63,700 bases of DNA, taken from the NCBI GenBank assembly GCA_016717705.1, contig JADKFD010000033.1:1-63700 (forward strand), written 5' to 3'. The notes under the pieces were generated by a model that saw only the letters and a program-made list of their open reading frames with translations, was not told where the DNA came from and made no database searches. The DNA comes from Rhodanobacteraceae bacterium. Its GTDB lineage: Bacteria > Pseudomonadota > Gammaproteobacteria > Xanthomonadales > SZUA-5. Below, piece by piece: positions 61,628 through 63,700 of the stretch (positions are counted from its first letter, which is position 1; each line of letters starts with the position of its first letter). A program made the translations under genes and the position numbers.

Positions 61628-61996
61628 CTACTTCTTCAACAACCCCGCCAACGCCGCAAACGGATTCTGCGACGCCGCCGCAGGCGCCGCGCCATCACCG
61701 GTCAGGCTGCCGTAGCCATGGTCGAGCAGACGCGAATGCTCGTTGTCATGGCAATACACGCACAGCAACTCCCAGTTGCTGCCATCGGCCGGATTGCAGT
61801 CGTGGTCGTGATTGCGGTGATGCACAGTCAGCTCGATCAGGTTCACCCGGGTGAACTCGCGCCCGCAACGCCCGCATACCCACGGGTACATCTTCAGCGC
61901 CTGCTCGCGATAACCATGCCCACGCGCCTCGGCCGCCTTGCGGCTCTGGGCGACGATCTGGTCCAGCTTGGCGTTGTTGGGCGGTTTGTGAGACAT
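61628..61996 (-). CDS. YajD-type HNH nuclease family protein
   Basis: A 122-residue protein related to E. coli YajD. It keeps the zinc CxxC pairs in YPWVCGRCGREF and LLCVYCHDNEH and the HNH core LTVHHRNHDHDCNP. The C-terminus is an Ala-rich tail not seen in YajD. Presumed endonuclease or nucleic-acid binder; no experimental role known to me. I prefer the ATG at 61996 (MSHKPPNNAKLDQIV); one at 62029 is also in frame, next to a repeat. Confidence 0.85.
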   Translation of the reverse strand: MSHKPPNNAKLDQIVAQSRKAAEARGHGYREQALKMYPWVCGRCGREFTRVNLIELTVHHRNHDHDCNPADGSNWELLCVYCHDNEHSRLLDHGYGSLTGDGAAPAAASQNPFAALAGLLKK

Positions 61997-62030
61997 GGGG
62001 AGGGTATCGGGCGGATGTGATGACGCCATT

Positions 62031-62065
62031 GTAGGTCACGTTGCTCGCGAAGCGAGCTAGGTGAC
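62031..62065. repeat. GTAGGTCACG-family palindrome
   Basis: gtaggtcacgttgctcgcga agcgagctaggtgac, with an inner palindrome gctcgcgaagcgagc. Located just upstream of the HNH gene. Confidence 0.85.
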
Positions 62066-62096
62066 GGCGCGGCCTCTGAGCCGGGAATGGCCAACA

Positions 62097-62174
62097 GCAT
62101 CGCGCGCAAGCGCGCTCCTACAACTTCGTTCTGCGTCCCCGCAGGATCTGTAGGAGCGCGCTCGCGCGCGAAGC
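62097..62174. repeat. GTAGGAGCGCGC-family inverted repeat (copy 4)
   Basis: gcatcgcgcgcaagcgcgct cctac and gtaggagcgcgctcgcgcgc gaagc around a 28-base loop, 22 bases past the stop of the ABC exporter on the minus strand. Confidence 0.9.
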
Positions 62175-62196
62175 TCTTGATTCCGGGCGAAGCCCG

Positions 62197-63700
62197 TTAC
62201 ACCACCGCCTCCACCTCCGCCTGCTGCAGCGCCCACAGCTTGGCGTAGGCGCCCTCGCGCGCCAGCAATTGCTCGTGGGTGCCGCGCTCGACCACGCGGC
62301 CGGCGTCCATCACCAGGATCTGGTCGGCGCCGATCACGGTCGACAGCCGGTGCGCGATGACCAGCGTGGTGCGGTTTTTGGCAATGGCGTCGAGCTGCGC
62401 CTGGATCTCGCGCTCGGTGGCGGTGTCGAGCGCGCTGGTGGCTTCGTCGAACAGCAGGATCGGCGGGTTCTTGAGGATGGTGCGGGCGATCGCGACGCGC
62501 TGCTTCTCGCCGCCAGAGAGCTTCAGGCCACGCTCGCCGACCACGGTGTCGTAGCCATCCGGCAGGCGCTCGATGAACTCGTGGATCTTGCGCCGCGCGC
62601 GCAGCGGCGAAGATCTCGGCGCGACTGGCCTCGGGCCGGCCGTAGGCGATGTTCGAGTACAGCGTGTCGTTGAACAGCACGGTGTCCTGCGGCACGATGC
62701 CGATGGCATGGCGCAGCGAGTGCTGGGTCACGCCGCGCAGATCCTGGCCGTCGATCTCGATCGCACCGCTGCCGACTTCGTAGAAGCGGTAGAGCAATCG
62801 CGCCAGCGTGCTCTTGCCGGCGCCGCTGGCACCGACCACCGCCACGGTGTGCCCGGCCGGCACCTCGAAGCTGACATCGAAGAGGATCGGCCGGCGTGGG
62901 TCGTAGGCAAATCCGACCCGATCGAAGCGCAGCGCGCCGCCCTCGATGCGCAGGGCGGGCGCCTGATCGCGATCCTCGATCTCGCGCTTCTCGCCGAGCA
63001 ACTCGAACATGCGCCCCATGTCGGTCAGCGCCTGCTTGATGTCGCGATACATCATGCCGAGGATGTTCAGCGGCAGGAACAACTGGATCAGCAGGGTGGT
63101 GATCAGCACCAGATCGCCGACCGTCATGTGGCCACCGGCGACCTCGCTCGCCGCCAGCCACATCAGCACGGTGAGTCCGCTGGCGATGACGATGGCCTGG
63201 GCGCCGTTGAGCAGACCGAGCGCGAGCCAGCTCTTCTCGGCGGCCGCCTGCCAGCGCCCGAGTTGCTCGTCGTAGCGGCGCGCCTCGTAATCCTCGTTGG
63301 CGAAATACTTGACCGTCTCGTAGTTGAGCAGGCTGTCGACCGCGGCGCCGGCGGCCCTTGTCGGCTTCCTTCATGCGCCGGTAGTAGCGCGTGCGCCATT
63401 CGGTGATGGCGATGGTCACCACCACGTAGGTCGCCAGCGTCACCAGCGTCGCCACGGCGAACACGTTCGGGTAGGCCCAGATCAGAAAGCCGGTGGCAAT
63501 GGCAACTTCGAACAGCGTCGGCGCGATGGTGATCACGCAGTAATAGAGGAAGTCCTCGATCGCACCGGTACCGCGCTCGATGATGCGCGCCAGCCCGCCG
63601 GTGCGGCGTTCCAGGTGGAAGCGCAAGCCGAGTTGATGGATGTGGCGGAAACTGTCCAGCGCCGCCTTGCGCTTGGCGCCGATCTGCACACGCGCGAACA
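62197..63700 (-). CDS. Atm1-type ABC exporter, frame broken twice, 5' end off window
   Basis: A half-transporter with fused membrane and ATPase domains. From the right edge: ALDSFRHIHQLGLRFHLERRTGGLARIIERG, then helices, then LLNYETVKYFANEDYEARRYD (read after a one-base correction), which marks the Atm1/ABCB7 group exporting glutathione-linked species. The ATPase has Walker A VVGASGAGKSTLARLLYRF, Q-loop IVPQDTVLFNDT, signature LSGGEKQRVAIARTI, Walker B ILLFDEATSALD and H-loop IAHRLSTV. Frame changes: an extra base near 63355-63357 and another indel near 62590-62600. The frame is open at base 63700. Alternative: a lipid exporter of the MsbA type, which is less likely given the motif. Confidence 0.85.

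Noticed and set aside
1..63700. tRNA, rRNA or prophage genes
   Set aside because: Looked for cloverleaf ends, rRNA-like stretches and phage structural or integrase genes; none seen.

Overview
The window is about 64 kb of high-GC, densely coding DNA from a gammaproteobacterium, most likely of the Xanthomonadales (Lysobacterales). Reasons: the trxA/rho/rhlB neighbourhood, an NtrX-type regulator near topA, a TonB receptor of the Xanthomonas/Caulobacter type, tandem amidohydrolases, and many palindromic intergenic repeats that start GTAGGAGCG, GTGGGAGCGG, GTAGGCCGG or GTAGGTCACG. Genus cannot be fixed from the sequence alone. I see no rRNA, tRNA, CRISPR array, prophage or transposase gene.

Layout. 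1-9.3 kb: ntrX-like regulator (cut by the left edge), a cytochrome c5, a secreted ExeM/NucH-type nuclease, a rhomboid protease, topA and a sterol-desaturase-like membrane protein. 9.3-13 kb: a BNR-type exported protein, an EF-hand protein, and an ATGA-coupled operon of ECF sigma factor, anti-sigma-like protein and periplasmic metal-sensor-like protein. 13-20 kb: two amidohydrolases, mobA, a lipocalin and an AEC transporter. 20-25 kb: a histidine kinase and single-domain response regulator, two outer-membrane barrel proteins, and a GDT1/UPF0016 manganese exporter preceded by a yybP-ykoY-type Mn riboswitch.

25-42 kb is the most distinctive block. It is a carbohydrate (probably beta-glucan) locus: LacI repressor, sugar MFS transporter, TIM-barrel glycosidase, glucokinase, GH3 beta-glucosidase and a TonB receptor, tied together by four copies of a TGACA-ACGC-TGTCA operator. 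It is followed by a halogenase - SapC - cupin_8 - halogenase module of unknown purpose. 42-48.7 kb: rho, trxA (unusual CEPC active site), rhlB, gspC and gspD. 48.8-55.4 kb: gspE (without its tetracysteine motif), an SGNH hydrolase, a DUF3142 lipoprotein-like protein, a TPR-type protein and a small membrane protein. 55.6-63.7 kb: DUF4345 protein, GNAT acetyltransferase, RimK-like ATP-grasp ligase, quinol nitric oxide reductase, SirB2, a YajD HNH protein and an Atm1-type ABC exporter cut by the right edge.

Two themes run through the window. First, repeat elements abut or enter genes: at least five genes take their TAG stop codon from a repeat end, and three exported proteins carry repeat sequence between the probable start codon and the signal peptide. 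Second, several genes (kinase, cupin, GNAT, SirB2, ABC exporter, one amidohydrolase, probably rhlB) have frames broken by single-base indels, with full coding quality on both sides. That looks more like sequence error than decay, and it limits certainty about gene integrity.
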